The translations under genes were made by a program, and so were the position numbers. Shown here one piece after another: positions 17,075 to 28,900 of a stretch of DNA of 64,000 nt; within the stretch, counting starts at the first letter, position 1, and each line of letters starts with the position of its first letter. The stretch comes from Marisediminitalea oceani (GTDB taxonomy: Bacteria; Pseudomonadota; Gammaproteobacteria; Enterobacterales; Alteromonadaceae): assembly GCF_003731635.1 (NCBI RefSeq), contig NZ_RCUA01000032.1, positions 24,950 through 88,949 of the forward strand, in the 5' to 3' direction. The notes beneath the pieces are model-generated. The model made no database searches. It had not been told where the DNA came from and worked only from the letters and a program-made list of their open reading frames with translations.

Positions 17075-17929
17075 TTACACCAACTCATCCATCATAGCGC
17101 TTAACTGTTCGCGCCAGTGGTTAAGTGGTGAAGTAAAAGTTTCTCGCGTTACGGTTTTATCCAGTACGCTGTAATGGGGGCGCTTTGCCGGCGTGGGATA
17201 AGCGCTGCTCGGAATGGGTTTAACCGGCACGGCCTGTTCCAGTAAGCCTTTTTCCAGCCCTAATTGCTGAATAGCTATGGCAAAATCATACCAACTGCAT
17301 ACGCCTTCGTCAGACCAGTGATATATGCCTACTGTGCGATGAGAAGCGGCTTCCACACAGGCACGCGCCAGCCCTTTCGCCCAGGTAGGGCTGCCAATTT
17401 GATCGTCAATCACGCCTAGCTGAGGTTTCTCCGCCATCAGGCGAAGCATGGTTTTCACAAAGTTATTGCCGTGGCTCGAATACACCCAGGATGTACGCAG
17501 AATAGCACTTGCTTCTGGAAGAATCGAAGTCACTTCCGCCTCACCCGCCGCTTTAGTTTTACCATACATGCCCTGCGGCTCAATGGCATCATCTACCGTA
17601 TAGGGTGAGCCTTTTTCGCCGTTGAATACATAGTCGGTAGATACATGCACAAAAAACACATTATTGCTTTTGCAATATTTCGCCAGGTTGGCTACCGCTG
17701 TTTGATTAAGCAGGTAAGCATTTTCTTCATCAGACTCAGCTTTATCCACAGCGGTATAGGCTGAGGCATTGATCACTGCTTCAGGTTTAACCTGATCCAG
17801 CTTTGCAGCGATATCTTCACTGGAAGTAATATCCACATCTTCCCTACCAAGGCACACAGCCTCGGGTACCAGTCGAGCAATTTCCCAGGCCAGCTGACCG
17901 CTTTTACCGATGACCACGAGTTTAGTCAT
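17075..17929 (-). CDS. rmlD: dTDP-4-dehydrorhamnose reductase
   Basis: The protein has 284 residues. The N-terminal [10 protein letters not shown] is the NAD(P)H loop, [14 protein letters not shown] and [10 protein letters not shown] are family hallmarks, and YGKTKAAGE gives the catalytic YxxxK. It reduces dTDP-4-keto-L-rhamnose to dTDP-L-rhamnose, the last step of the pathway. It lies nine bases after rmlC and 22 before rmlB on the same strand. Confidence 0.95.
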   Translation of the reverse strand: MTKLVVIGKSGQLAWEIARLVPEAVCLGREDVDITSSEDIAAKLDQVKPEAVINASAYTAVDKAESDEENAYLLNQTAVANLAKYCKSNNVFFVHVSTDYVFNGEKGSPYTVDDAIEPQGMYGKTKAAGEAEVTSILPEASAILRTSWVYSSHGNNFVKTMLRLMAEKPQLGVIDDQIGSPTWAKGLARACVEAASHRTVGIYHWSDEGVCSWYDFAIAIQQLGLEKGLLEQAVPVKPIPSSAYPTPAKRPHYSVLDKTVTRETFTSPLNHWREQLSAMMDELV

Positions 17930-17938
17930 GATTCTTCC

Positions 17939-18484
17939 TTAAAACGTTGGCGCATCAACGAAAGCCGTACCGGCTTCATCCTTGCCCGATAAAGACGGCG
18001 CTTCGCCATTCACTAACGGCCACTGAATGCCAATGGTTGGGTCGTCGTATTTAACCGATACTTCGGATTCCGGATGGTAGTAATCAGTACATTTATAAAC
18101 AAATTCTGCTGATTCACTGGTGACGTAAAAACCATGTGCAAAACCGGCCGGGACCCAAAGCTGGCGTTTGTTTTCAGCAGAAAGGTATACCCCAACCCAC
18201 TTGCCGAAGGTTTCAGAATCCTTACGCATATCCACGGCCACGTCGAACACTTCGCCAGACACCACACGGACCAGCTTACCCTGGGTTTGCTCTAGTTGAT
18301 AATGCAAGCCACGCAAAATGCCTTGTTTAGATTTAGAGTGGTTATCCTGTACGAATTCCACGTCTGCACATTCGGCTTTAAACCAATCTGTACGGAAGGT
18401 TTCCATAAAAAAACCACGCTCATCACCAAACACGCGTGGTTCAATAATTTTGACATCGGGGATGTCTGTTTTAACTACTTGCAT
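17939..18484 (-). CDS. rmlC: dTDP-4-dehydrorhamnose 3,5-epimerase
   Basis: The protein has 181 residues of the RmlC cupin family: DERGFFMETFRTDWF, DNHSKSKQGILRGLHYQ with the catalytic histidine, and VPAGFAHGFYVTSE. It epimerises C3 and C5 of dTDP-4-keto-6-deoxyglucose. AGGA lies nine bases before the ATG. It is separated from rmlA by a 294-bp repeat-bearing gap, unlike the tight spacing of the other rml genes. Confidence 0.95.
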   Translation of the reverse strand: MQVVKTDIPDVKIIEPRVFGDERGFFMETFRTDWFKAECADVEFVQDNHSKSKQGILRGLHYQLEQTQGKLVRVVSGEVFDVAVDMRKDSETFGKWVGVYLSAENKRQLWVPAGFAHGFYVTSESAEFVYKCTDYYHPESEVSVKYDDPTIGIQWPLVNGEAPSLSGKDEAGTAFVDAPTF

Positions 18485-18589
18485 TATTAATTCTTTTCCT
18501 ATCTTGATTCTGTCATATCGACAGGGGGCATCTGTTCATTCGGGACTTCCTGACTATTCTGCGTCTTCACAGAAAGTGCACATTATCCT

Positions 18590-18742
18590 GTCATTCCGGT
18601 AAAGGGCGAAACACTTATCCAAGATCTCCCGACTTTACACCGTCATCCCGGAAAGGGCGTAGCACTTATCCGGGATCTCCCAATCAATGCGCCTATGCAA
18701 ACTAACCAAACTGTTATGGATATCCCGGCTCAAGGCCGGGAT
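18590..18742. repeat. Cluster of dispersed intergenic hairpin repeats
   Basis: Two related about 39-bp units lie at 18590-18629 and 18642-18680; both begin GTCATYCCGG and end GATCTCC, and the second has ATCCCGGA facing TCCGGGAT. A third hairpin, ATCCCGGC-TCAAG-GCCGGGAT, lies at 18722-18742. The unit at 18642-18680 recurs in inverse orientation at 62596-62634. These look like REP-type palindromic elements. The rest of 18485-18778 has no gene. Confidence 0.7.
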
Positions 18743-18778
18743 GACAATAAAATCGGCCGAGATGAAATGCTAAGCATT

Positions 18779-19657
18779 TCACTTAACCCGATCACCAATC
18801 ACTTTTAACAGATAACTACCATAACCACTTTTCACCAGTGGCGCCGCCAGTTTTTCTAACTGTTCAGCATCGATATACCCCATACGGTAGGCCACTTCTT
18901 CAGGGCAACAAATTTTAAGGCCCTGACGCTTCTCAATCGCTGCAACGAAGTTTGCTGCATCAAGCAGGCTATCAAGTGTACCTGTATCTAACCAGGCAGA
19001 CCCCCGCCCCATCAACTCAACTTTCAGTGAGCCATCCTGCAGATACATATTATTGAGATCGGTGATTTCCAGCTCACCTCGTGGTGAAGGCTTAACTTCT
19101 TTAGCAAAATGGACAACCCGATTGTCGTAATAGTACAGACCAGTTACTGCATAATTCGATTTAGCAACAGTGGGCTTTTCTTCGATTGAAAGTGCATTCC
19201 AGTCATCATCAAAATCAACAACGCCGTATCGTTCCGGGTCATGTACATGATATCCAAACACTGTTGCACCTGAAGTCTGACCATAGGCATTTTTCAGCGA
19301 CTGACGTAAATCATGGCCGTAGTAAATATTATCACCCAATACCAGTGAGCAACTGTTGTTACCGATAAAGTCTTCGCCAATCAGAAATGCTTGCGCAAGG
19401 CCGTCAGGCGATGGCTGAACAGCATACTGAAGGTTTAATCCCCATGAACTACCGTCTCCCAGTAACTCAATAAATCGTGATTGTTCTTCCGGCGTAGTGA
19501 TGATGAGAATATCACGTATGCCCGACATCATTAACGTAGATAGTGGATAGTAAATCATTGGTTTGTCGTAAACAGGCATTAATTGCTTGCTGACTACCTT
19601 AGTAAGAGGGTGAAGACGGGAACCTGAACCACCCGCTAGTATTATTCCTTTTCTCAT
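18779..19657 (-). CDS. rmlA: Glucose-1-phosphate thymidylyltransferase
   Basis: The protein has 292 residues. The nucleotidyltransferase signature [22 protein letters not shown] opens the protein (shown here as [11 protein letters not shown]), followed by [12 protein letters not shown] and VLGDNIYYG, and later YGVVDFDDD and GSAWLDTGT. It makes dTDP-glucose from dTTP and glucose-1-phosphate and is normally inhibited by dTDP-rhamnose. It is first of the rml set and separated from fcl by 189 bp, where a promoter could lie; I see no convincing one. Confidence 0.96.
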   Translation of the reverse strand: MRKGIILAGGSGSRLHPLTKVVSKQLMPVYDKPMIYYPLSTLMMSGIRDILIITTPEEQSRFIELLGDGSSWGLNLQYAVQPSPDGLAQAFLIGEDFIGNNSCSLVLGDNIYYGHDLRQSLKNAYGQTSGATVFGYHVHDPERYGVVDFDDDWNALSIEEKPTVAKSNYAVTGLYYYDNRVVHFAKEVKPSPRGELEITDLNNMYLQDGSLKVELMGRGSAWLDTGTLDSLLDAANFVAAIEKRQGLKICCPEEVAYRMGYIDAEQLEKLAAPLVKSGYGSYLLKVIGDRVK

Positions 19658-19846
19658 ATCATCTCTTAAGCTTTATTTCAGAATTTAAATAGGGTATGGC
19701 AATGATACGCCACAAAACAATCAATAAATAACGATGTTGAAAATCATAGGCCGAAGCCTTTGTAAAATTAGGTATAATTGATAGAAAAATTCCAAGTTTA
19801 TTAATTTAATTTTGGCACTAACCTAAAAATCTCACTTATAAAATGG

Positions 19847-20809
19847 CTAGCTACTTCGGAACTTGCTTATGTTATCTACGAACCACCCATAAGTTTGATA
19901 TAAACCTTCTTCAAGGCTTAAAGTCGATTCCCATCCTAAGTATTTCAATCGTGATACGTCCATCAACTTACGTGGGGTTCCGTCGGGCTTCGTAGTATCC
20001 CAGACAATCTTACCTTTGAATCCGGTGACGTTGGCTACCGTTTCAACCAGTTCCTTGATGGTACAATCAACACCCGTACCAACGTTGATATGGCTAAACA
20101 TCGGCTCGGTGTATTCATCGTAAGTGGCTTCATCCAGTTCCATTACGTGCACACTTGCAGCAGCCATGTCATAGACGTGCAGGAATTCTCGCATGGGTTT
20201 ACCACTGCCCCAAGCTACCACTTCAGCATCATGGCGCTGCGCCGCTTCATGAAAACGGCGTAACAACGCAGGAATAACATGCGAGTTGTCCGGGTGGAAG
20301 TTATCATTCGGGCCATACAGGTTAGTAGGCATTACCGATCTGTAATCCCGGCCATACTGGCGATTATAGCTTTCGCACAGTTTAATACCGGCAATCTTAG
20401 CAATGGCGTAAGGTTCGTTAGTTTCTTCCAGTGTACCTGTAAGCAACGCTTTTTCGGTCATAGGCTGTTCAGCCAACTTAGGATAGATACAACTGGAGCC
20501 TAAGAACAATAGCTTTTGTACATCGTTAACGTGTGCTGCGTGAATAATGTTTGCTTCTATCATCAGATTTTCATAAATGAACTCTGCAGGATAGGTATTG
20601 TTAGCATGAATTCCGCCCACTTTAGCGGCAGCCAAATAAACTTCATCAATGTCATTGTCAGCAAAAAACTGAGACACCGCTGCCTGGCTGGTTAAATCTA
20701 GCTCATTTCGTGTGCGGGTTACAATATGCACACCGCCACGTTTCTCTAAGTTTCTGACTATCGCTGCGCCAACCATTCCGCGGTGACCAGCTACAAATAC
20801 GGTTTTCAT
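19847..20809 (-). CDS. fcl: GDP-L-fucose synthase
   Basis: The protein has 320 residues (also called wcaG). It is an SDR with [15 protein letters not shown] for [21 protein letters not shown] with the catalytic Ser-Cys, and YAIAKIAG for the Tyr-Lys pair. It epimerises and reduces GDP-4-keto-6-deoxy-D-mannose to GDP-L-fucose. It follows gmd by 63 bp on the same strand, giving the complete two-step pathway from GDP-mannose. Confidence 0.95.
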   Translation of the reverse strand: MKTVFVAGHRGMVGAAIVRNLEKRGGVHIVTRTRNELDLTSQAAVSQFFADNDIDEVYLAAAKVGGIHANNTYPAEFIYENLMIEANIIHAAHVNDVQKLLFLGSSCIYPKLAEQPMTEKALLTGTLEETNEPYAIAKIAGIKLCESYNRQYGRDYRSVMPTNLYGPNDNFHPDNSHVIPALLRRFHEAAQRHDAEVVAWGSGKPMREFLHVYDMAAASVHVMELDEATYDEYTEPMFSHINVGTGVDCTIKELVETVANVTGFKGKIVWDTTKPDGTPRKLMDVSRLKYLGWESTLSLEEGLYQTYGWFVDNISKFRSS

Positions 20810-20872
20810 AATTTCTCCAAAACAACAAAGGCCCCAACAGAGGCCTATGTGTTAATTATACTGTAACCGCTA

Positions 20873-21988
20873 TTATTCCTTCGCTACTGCGACAGAATAG
20901 CCGTGCTTCTTTAGTAGAGCGTGTTGTTTGGCTTTTTGTAAATCGCCTTCCACCATTTCGGCACACATCTCTTCAACAGTTATTTCTGGTACCCAGCCTA
21001 GCTTTTCTTTGGCCTTGGCTGGGTCACCGAGCAGGGTTTCTACTTCTGCAGGGCGGAAGTAACGCGGGTCCACTTTAACAATCACATCACCCACTCTAAC
21101 GCCTGGTGCATTCTCGCCTTCAACTGCGGTTACTATAGCAATTTCATCCACGCCTTCACCACTGAACTCAACAGTAATACCCGCTTCTTTACAGCTCATG
21201 CGCACAAATTCACGTACGGAAATTTGTTTGCCGGTAGCGATAACAAAATCTTCGGCATGGTCTTGTTGCAGCATCATCCACTGCATACGCACATAGTCTT
21301 TAGCATGGCCCCAGTCACGCAGCGCATCCATGTTGCCAAGATACAAACACTTCTCAAGCCCTTGGGCGATATTGGCAATACCACGGGTGATTTTACGGGT
21401 TACGAAAGTTTCTCCACGGCGTGGTGATTCGTGGTTAAACAGAATACCGTTACACGCATACATACCGTAAGACTCACGGTAGTTTACCGTAATCCAATAG
21501 GCATACATTTTAGCTACGGCATAAGGCGAACGTGGGTAGAAAGGCGTGGTTTCTTTCTGCGGGATTTCCTGCACTAAACCATAGAGTTCAGAAGTGGATG
21601 CCTGATAAAAACGGGTTTTCTTTTCCAAACCTAAAAAGCGAATCGCTTCCAGTAAACGCAGAGTACCAATTGCATCAACATCTGCCGTGTATTCTGGGGC
21701 TTCAAAGGATACTGCAACGTGAGATTGAGCACCTAAGTTATATACTTCATCCGGCTGCACTTCCTGTAGGATACGCGTAAGGTTAGACGTATCGGTTAAG
21801 TCGCCATAATGCAGATGGAATTTTGGGTTTTCGTTGTGCGGATCTTCATAGATGTGATCAACACGCTCTGTATTGAATAATGACGCACGACGCTTTATTC
21901 CGTGTACTTCGTATCCTTTCTCTAACAAAAACTCGGCTAAATAAGAGCCGTCCTGGCCGGTCACACCGGTAATAAGTGCTTTTCTCAT
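20873..21988 (-). CDS. gmd: GDP-mannose 4,6-dehydratase
   Basis: The protein has 371 residues. [19 protein letters not shown] is the NADP loop, followed by [15 protein letters not shown], the catalytic STSELYG, and [15 protein letters not shown] with YxxxK. It converts GDP-D-mannose to GDP-4-keto-6-deoxymannose, feeding the adjacent fcl. Base composition is close to the rml genes and unlike the AT-rich genes on its other side, so the left-hand edge of the AT-rich block lies here. Confidence 0.96.
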   Translation of the reverse strand: MRKALITGVTGQDGSYLAEFLLEKGYEVHGIKRRASLFNTERVDHIYEDPHNENPKFHLHYGDLTDTSNLTRILQEVQPDEVYNLGAQSHVAVSFEAPEYTADVDAIGTLRLLEAIRFLGLEKKTRFYQASTSELYGLVQEIPQKETTPFYPRSPYAVAKMYAYWITVNYRESYGMYACNGILFNHESPRRGETFVTRKITRGIANIAQGLEKCLYLGNMDALRDWGHAKDYVRMQWMMLQQDHAEDFVIATGKQISVREFVRMSCKEAGITVEFSGEGVDEIAIVTAVEGENAPGVRVGDVIVKVDPRYFRPAEVETLLGDPAKAKEKLGWVPEITVEEMCAEMVEGDLQKAKQHALLKKHGYSVAVAKE

Positions 21989-22015
21989 TACTAATTACTT
22001 GTCCGTTTTACAAAA

Positions 22016-23266
22016 TTAATGATCTAAGGTAATTTTCTGAGACAACCGCATCGCAGATTCGATCGCAGCATCCATGTTAAAATATTCCCACTCAGCAAAT
22101 CTACCTAATAAGTAAATGTTTGCTTTGGCTAACTCATATTTTATTTTAGATATCTTGTCTCTAGTAAATTGGTCTTGAATTACATAGGAATATATTTCAT
22201 TGTTGCTGGCGATTGGAACCAAATTACCAGGTAAATTTTCAAGCTCACTCACCATTTCATCGAAAGTTAATTCACCTGAAAATTCTACAGTGCAGCTCAT
22301 TCTCTTGGAGCTACCATTATTTGACTTAGAAAACCCTCCTGTGTATATAATTCTGTGAGCTTTCACATTGTCCTCTGGAAGATATAACCAGGAAATATCG
22401 GTAAAGTCACATTCACAAAGAAGGTTGCTGGTTCCATGAAAATTAAGGTTGCTGACAGACGCCAAACTATTTACTATATCTTCGTCGTCAGAAAAAAAGA
22501 TATTTTGAAGGTCAGTAACCCTACCGGTATAAATTAATTTATCGACTGACTCCCCGTTGACCATTAGCGCTCCATCATAGAATTCAATTTTGTCAACAAG
22601 AACATTATATTTCACATTAAGATTTTCAGCCAATGTATCGGCTATAAATTGAGAGCCTCCTACCTTTGGATAATAAAAAGTAGAATGCACCATCTCAGCC
22701 TCCTCCTCTCTGAATATATTATCTAAGATAATAGAACCGAGATTTGGCATTGGTAACTTCCCTTCTAACCAATCAAGGGAAACCTTTTCTAAATCACACT
22801 GCCATATTTTTTGATTGTAAGGAAAAAAATAAATTTCACAAAGAGTTTGACCGAATGTATTGAGTAAATATTCTTTAAAGTTAATACAATTGGAATCGCC
22901 CCTTTTGTCACGCAACAACTCTTCGAAAATTTGCCGAACCACTCCTTTTGAAAGTTGGTACAAATTATTTTCTATTGGATATCCGATGAGCTTACCCATT
23001 AACAATATTTTGGCATTTCTCTTTACTTTTACAAAATCAGAATCCTTATCAAAAAAGGACCAAAACCAATCCAAAACATCATTATTTCTAGAATTAAAAA
23101 CATGGCCACCGACCTTATGATATAGAAATCCAGACTCTATATCACATGCAATTAAGCCCCCTACTTTAGAATTCTTCTCAAGAACTTGAACTTCAGCCCC
23201 TTTCGATGAGAGCATATTAGCAATAGCCAAACCACTGACACCAGACCCTACAACTTTAATTTTCAA
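22016..23266 (-). CDS. UDP-galactopyranose mutase-like FAD protein
   Basis: The protein has 416 residues. The N-terminal KVVGSGVSGLAIANMLSSKG is an FAD-binding Rossmann loop and VLEKNSKVGGLI follows. FPYNQKIWQCDLEKVSLDWL resembles the substrate region of UDP-galactopyranose mutases and related amine-oxidase-like enzymes, and ANIYLLGRFAEWEYFNMDAAI is the C-terminal FAD contact. It may make UDP-galactofuranose or another ring-contracted sugar, but divergence from GLF is large, so the reaction is not certain. The gene is AT-rich and lies 28 bp upstream of gmd on the coding strand. Confidence 0.7.
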   Translation of the reverse strand: MKIKVVGSGVSGLAIANMLSSKGAEVQVLEKNSKVGGLIACDIESGFLYHKVGGHVFNSRNNDVLDWFWSFFDKDSDFVKVKRNAKILLMGKLIGYPIENNLYQLSKGVVRQIFEELLRDKRGDSNCINFKEYLLNTFGQTLCEIYFFPYNQKIWQCDLEKVSLDWLEGKLPMPNLGSIILDNIFREEEAEMVHSTFYYPKVGGSQFIADTLAENLNVKYNVLVDKIEFYDGALMVNGESVDKLIYTGRVTDLQNIFFSDDEDIVNSLASVSNLNFHGTSNLLCECDFTDISWLYLPEDNVKAHRIIYTGGFSKSNNGSSKRMSCTVEFSGELTFDEMVSELENLPGNLVPIASNNEIYSYVIQDQFTRDKISKIKYELAKANIYLLGRFAEWEYFNMDAAIESAMRLSQKITLDH

Positions 23267-23292
23267 AATCAGACCTATAATTTTTTAAATAT

Positions 23293-24753
23293 CTACTTAT
23301 CCAATAAAATTTTAACTAATGGTTCTACAAGTATTCTCCAATCAAAATCGTATTCTCCATACATAGCAGCGTCACCTGTTATACTAGATTCGTTAATGAA
23401 ATGGACACTATCTGCCCCATCTGAAACATCATTCCAAAATTTCTTTTGATTTAAATGTGCTATATTGCTGTGAGCAACTCCAGATTTAGATACTAACCAG
23501 GAATTTAATACCAAGCCAGAACCTATTACACTTACATATGAGCCCACATGAGCCGCCCACACTAAACTTTCTTCAAAAGGAATGTTAATTCCATCAAATA
23601 CTGGTATTGAATGTTTTTGTAAAGTTAAGCGAATTTCGTCAGCTACGCATTTTACATCTCCAAACCCATCAACGAATATTGCGAAATTTGAGATACGTTC
23701 AGACATGTCAATTGCGAGTTCGATTAATCCGGAAGCTTGACTGATCCAAGTTTTATTGTGACTCCTTAGATTCACCCAAAGTACTGTATGATTTGAGCAA
23801 GCGGATATAATGGAACTATATTTATTAGTACCAGCTGACTCTACTTTTGACTCTACTTTTTGTTTGCATAGCGAATATATTCTATCTTTTAAATATTGAG
23901 AGATATGAAGCCCAACTGGACGAATCCATGCCCTCTTCTCATCATACAATTCCGAATCATAATTAAACAAATCTTTCGGACTTTCTAACTCTATATATTT
24001 ACGTATTTTCAAGTCAGGAAATAATTCCTTAACAGATAGCCAACGATTTGAACAAGTTACAACATCAAACTCTATTGTTGCTCCGGACATATTATTTATT
24101 CTTTCCACGCCGGCCATTTCTTGCCAAAAATAATGCCCTAAATTTTCTTTTAAACCTATCAATAATGTTCTTACTTCTACATCAGTGCTATTACCGCACG
24201 ACTCTTCAATAAACTCAACTTCCCTAGAATATTTCTTGTAGATATTGCTCGACTTCACTCTTAATACACTATTCCACATCATATCAACCATTTCGGGTTG
24301 CTGTTCAGGAGCATCGAGAACAAAAACTGCTGCCAAATCGGGTATAAAGATTGCGGCTCTTCTACCATGCCAGCGTCCAACTAGTAGAAAGAATTCATGA
24401 ACATCTTTAAAAATATATGCTACATGGTACGCATCACAAGGTACATTTAGGAATGACTTCAATACATTACCACTAAATGGACTGAAAACAGAGAATTTGC
24501 CGTTCAAACAAAGATTTTTTTGGTATTCTGGAATCCTTAGATTGCTATTTTTAAGTACCGAACTAACGCTTCCTTCGTCTGGTACTATATCTTCCGGAAA
24601 AAATTTATTTGGTGAAATTACAGACCACAGTGCCTTTTCCGTACTCTCAGAATCTGAAGATAATTTGACAACATAATCCCAATTAAGTCCATTTTCCTCA
24701 CAAAACCTTTTTGATCTTTCAACTTCAGACTTAAAATAAAAAATTTTCAGCAC
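23293..24753 (-). CDS. Large protein of unknown family in the polysaccharide locus
   Basis: The protein has 486 residues with no signal peptide or membrane span. I recognise no family. The C-terminal third has a pattern seen in GT-B glycosyltransferases: a beta strand, ISNFAIFVDGFGD, then AAHVGSYVSVIGSGLVLNSW, where an SGL turn could hold a nucleotide, followed by a conserved-looking Ser/His stretch. The central RTLLIGLKENLGHYFWQEMAG resembles the start of GT61-type sequences. It is very AT-rich, like both neighbours, which points to transfer. It probably is a glycosyltransferase, but this is inference only. Confidence 0.55.
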   Translation of the reverse strand: MLKIFYFKSEVERSKRFCEENGLNWDYVVKLSSDSESTEKALWSVISPNKFFPEDIVPDEGSVSSVLKNSNLRIPEYQKNLCLNGKFSVFSPFSGNVLKSFLNVPCDAYHVAYIFKDVHEFFLLVGRWHGRRAAIFIPDLAAVFVLDAPEQQPEMVDMMWNSVLRVKSSNIYKKYSREVEFIEESCGNSTDVEVRTLLIGLKENLGHYFWQEMAGVERINNMSGATIEFDVVTCSNRWLSVKELFPDLKIRKYIELESPKDLFNYDSELYDEKRAWIRPVGLHISQYLKDRIYSLCKQKVESKVESAGTNKYSSIISACSNHTVLWVNLRSHNKTWISQASGLIELAIDMSERISNFAIFVDGFGDVKCVADEIRLTLQKHSIPVFDGINIPFEESLVWAAHVGSYVSVIGSGLVLNSWLVSKSGVAHSNIAHLNQKKFWNDVSDGADSVHFINESSITGDAAMYGEYDFDWRILVEPLVKILLDK

Positions 24754-24886
24754 AATCTTTCTCTTACAATAAAATAAGAATGTATTAAGATGAACATATT
24801 AAATGGAATAAGAATTCGGCTGGACATTCAACTCTATATTATATATGGATCATCATTCAAATCACTCAGAACAAACAGCTCAAAAA

Positions 24887-25975
24887 CTATAAATCAACCT
24901 TAAATGATAAGTCATTTACCTTATAGAATTGTTGGAATCGCTTAAAGTTATTTTCTGCCCTTCTCAAATATTTTGCAAAATCAAGAGTGCTTATTATTTC
25001 CTCTATCTGAAATAATGAATTTAATTCAAAGTCCATTATATTTATACTTGGTACACACATAGATTCCGCTAACTCTTCAGTCCGCTTGTCGTGTGTAATC
25101 AACAACGGTGGCGTTCCAGCGAGTGTAGCGGCAATTGCCCCGTGAATTCTTGTGCCTACATAAACATCATCCTTTGCAACATCGACCAACCAACTATTTA
25201 AGTTTGTATGATACTTACCTTTTTCCATCAATGCTCTTTCAAAAAAAGAAAAGTTGCTAAAACCATAATAAGACATGGCTAGTTGATGTTCATTCTCAGA
25301 TAAGTCCTCCCTCGACAATAATTTTATTTCATATGCTTCAGATTGATAATATATGGAAGATGCTTCGCGAATCGCGAATCTGTACAGCATTTGCTGCTTA
25401 TCTTTTAGATTGCCCTTATGCAGATGATATCTGGTGGGACCTACCCCTATTCTAATTCTCTGATTACTCGCCTGAGGACGAAGTTTAGGTAATTTGCCGA
25501 ATGAGAATAATGAAGGGCAACCTAACACTTCTACATTTTTTACTCCCAACTTGTTTATAACTTCAGCAGTAAATTCTCCTCTAACCGCTAATGCTGAGGA
25601 ACGTTCAGCAATAACTTCTAATAATCTTTTTGTTCCCTCAGGGACTTGAGACACTTCCTCTAAACTCTCAAGCTGGGCTCCTAAACCTACTGCAACACAA
25701 GGAAGTTTACTTTGTTCAATTTCTTCAGCCAACCACCCCCAGTCCTGTTTAAGATTTATCCAGTTAGCGGCAGGTACAAGTAGTTTAGAGATATTGTTGT
25801 CAATTGCTTTATCTAAATTTCTAAATCCCACATTTTCACTTTTATCGATTTGCCTATGTGCAGCATAAGTGAAAAGCATATTACCAAAGTTATTTCCACT
25901 AAGTTCAAGTGCAGTACTTCCTTGACTTACAGAAAGTTTATCGAGTCCAATACCAACAATACCTACGTTTGACAT
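24887..25975 (-). CDS. Polysaccharide pyruvyltransferase family protein
   Basis: The protein has 362 residues and fits the CsaB/WcaK-like pyruvyltransferase family: an N-terminal GNNFGNMLFTYAA, the middle CVAVGLGAQ and SALAVRGEFTAEVINKLGV, VLGCPSLFSF, and the C-terminal DVYVGTRIHGAIAATLAGTPPLLI with the conserved RIHG. Members put a pyruvate ketal on a sugar or move related groups. Its start overlaps the stop of the upstream 1236-residue gene by one base (TAATG), so the two are coupled. The gene is AT-rich. Confidence 0.85.
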   Translation of the reverse strand: MSNVGIVGIGLDKLSVSQGSTALELSGNNFGNMLFTYAAHRQIDKSENVGFRNLDKAIDNNISKLLVPAANWINLKQDWGWLAEEIEQSKLPCVAVGLGAQLESLEEVSQVPEGTKRLLEVIAERSSALAVRGEFTAEVINKLGVKNVEVLGCPSLFSFGKLPKLRPQASNQRIRIGVGPTRYHLHKGNLKDKQQMLYRFAIREASSIYYQSEAYEIKLLSREDLSENEHQLAMSYYGFSNFSFFERALMEKGKYHTNLNSWLVDVAKDDVYVGTRIHGAIAATLAGTPPLLITHDKRTEELAESMCVPSINIMDFELNSLFQIEEIISTLDFAKYLRRAENNFKRFQQFYKVNDLSFKVDL

Positions 25976-28900
25976 TACAATACTTGCCTTTTTAAATTTT
26001 CAATATATTTTTTTTGCATAGAGACATTTGATGAGTCTCCGAGTATATCTGTAACCAAGACTTGAATACTCTCGATCTCTTTAATTTGACCGGCTAGATT
26101 TGAGTGTGTAACACTCTTATTGTGTCTTCTATGCACGTTCAAGCTGTCCTTAATCAATTTTATAGTACAATCTGAAGATAGCAAATGCACATAAATGAAC
26201 CAATCCCCAGCGACTTTAAATTCCAATAAAGAGTCTAAGTGCTGGAGTATACAATCTGAAAACTCTTTTCTTCTAAAAGTCATAGCACTTACATTCATAA
26301 ATTGATTGTTAACTGACAAACAACTTTTTATTACCTCTTTACCAGACAGTAGCTCCCCCCTATCCATATCTCGTAGCATTGCCGGAGTGTAATAATACCT
26401 GTAGTTATCTGCTAAATGAGCCCCAGTTTCATCAATTTGGATCGAGTCTGTATATGTTGCGACCACATCTATTTCAAAATCCATAGAACGAGCCAAGAAA
26501 TTAGCCGACGCAGAGTCATCCGCCTCTGCAATCCAGACATATTCTCCAGTTGCAATTTTAACTCCTTTCGCCCACTGTTTGAAGACAGAACCAGAGTTTG
26601 ACCGATTTATAATAAGTTCAATATCTCTTTTATGGATATCTGTAAGATGCTTAATTACTTCAACACTATTATCAGGAGACTTATCATCTAGAACAATTAT
26701 TTCAAATATTGGGTAGGACTGATTAAAAATTGATAATAGCCGTTCTTCCAGATAATTCTCATAATTATAATTAGGAACTACTACTGATACTCTTTTTAAA
26801 TTTTTTATCAGCAACTCTAGCAAAGAGAATACGTAGTTATTCCAATCATATTTTTGCAAAGCAAAATCCCGACGTTTATTTGCCTTCATATTGCAGTCAC
26901 TTTCAACCTGATTAATTATTGCTAGTGAAAACGCCTCAATGTCGCCAACGCGAACTAGCTCCCCATTAACTGGCAGTGAAATAGGTTCTTCGAACCCACC
27001 TGAATTTTCAAAAGCAACAACAGGCGTACCTAAAACTAACGACTCGAGAACCACTGATGGAAATGGATCTTCTCTAGATGTTAAGGCAAAACAATCAGCG
27101 CCTTGCACGTATAATGCAATTTCCTTAGTAAAAGGCACGATATGAATATGTTCTTTTAGTTCTGGCTCAATACTGTCGAGAAGCCAAATGGCAAGATCCT
27201 GCTTTACATTACCCACCCAAACAAAATGAAATAAAGGATCTTGTTTTACCAGCTTTCTGGCTATGGAAATAAATAAATCGAAACCTTTACGTAGATCCGC
27301 AAATCCGGTATTAACCACTATTTTTGCGTCTGATGAAAGCGACAAACGTTCTCGAAGTTTCGCCTTGGCGTTCTCGTCAAAGGTAAGTTGCTGGTATATA
27401 CCCTGAGGAATAATATGGAGCTTATCCTCATTTGCATCTTCTACAACTCTATTGAATGAGCGTTTTACAAAATCAGCGGCAAAGACTACCGCTTTAGAGT
27501 AATCAGAGACACCTTGGGCATTGTCTTCAAGTTTGTATTCTTTAATCAGGTTAGAAAGCTCATGTACTAACTGAATACTTTCTATATTGTTTTCATGCAA
27601 TATTTTGGCGCAGTGTCCTGAAACCAATGTGTTACAAATGGCGTACTGATAAGCTTTAGATTTGTTCAAATCTTCGATTAACGCTCTGAAATGCCCCTCG
27701 GTACCGTCGAGCACGTGCGTCGTCCCTACCTTTTTGTATTCCTCAACCAGAGGTCCGCCCTCAAGCAGAACGCAGACAACATCTATTCCGAAGGTTTGTT
27801 TAAGCGTTTTAAAGATATTTAACGTGAGTAGTTGAGCGCCGTGCTTATAAGCATCGTGACCTATCAGAATGAGCTTTGTTTTATCTTCAAAGCTATCAAT
27901 TGCGTGAACGGCTCTGTAGGTGGCGTTTAAGTAAGCATGGCCATTGTACACATCCGGCTCTAAATGCGCGCCTTCCGCCCACTCATTCCACGCATTAATC
28001 ATCACAAAACTTTCTTTATTTTCGATTGGATAAGTGCGTGCGTACTGAGCAATCGCTTTTAACCATTTTTCATATTTTTGTGGTGTAGAACCAACATATC
28101 CCATTCCTCTACCAGGCTTACGCGCTTCGTTATCCCAAGACGGTGTTACGCCCCGTATCAGCGGAAATGGATGTTCTTTTTCAGATAAGCTTGAACTCAC
28201 CAATGCGTCGTATGACGGATAATGACCGGTAAATGTCGGGTCAATTAAGCCCTCTGCTCTGGACGCATCGGGTAGCCCTGAAGCAATTTTATGCGGCGGA
28301 AATTCTATAGCACCATCGAGATCGAACAAGCGGGGATCGGTATCATCAAAAGCCTGAGCCATATAAAACAAAGGCATTTCATTTAGTTGTTCTTCACAAA
28401 TTCTACGCCATTTTTTAATGGTTTCTTTAACATTAGGAATAATACCCGGTCGATAAATGATGAATAGTGGGCGGCCATCAACGCGGATGTAACGTTCATC
28501 TTTAAAGTGGCGGCCTAAATCTTCAATAAACGGGATATCGTCTTCTTCGTAATAATCTTGAGCTATTAACACATCATTGTCGAAACCATCCCATGTTCTT
28601 GTCCAATTCTCGTTTGCCCACATTAAACAAAACGAGATATTAATGTCTTTATTTTCTAAAAACATATCAATTGGCTTTTCCATTAGCCTCTTACCATTAA
28701 ACCAATAATGGTAGAAACAAAAACCGTGTATGCCTGCTGCTTTGGCTAATTCAGCCTGCTCTTTGAAAACCTCTTTTACACGCAGGTCATAAAAACCAAG
28801 GTCACTGGGGATATGAGGTTGATAGTGCCCGTGAAAACGAGGCTTTCCCCGAACTACATTTCGCCACTCGGTAAAACCTTTACCCCACCATTCATCATTC

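Noticed and set aside
18485-18778. Hairpin repeats as a CRISPR array
   Set aside because: Units are unequal, spacers are not of constant size, and no cas genes are present.
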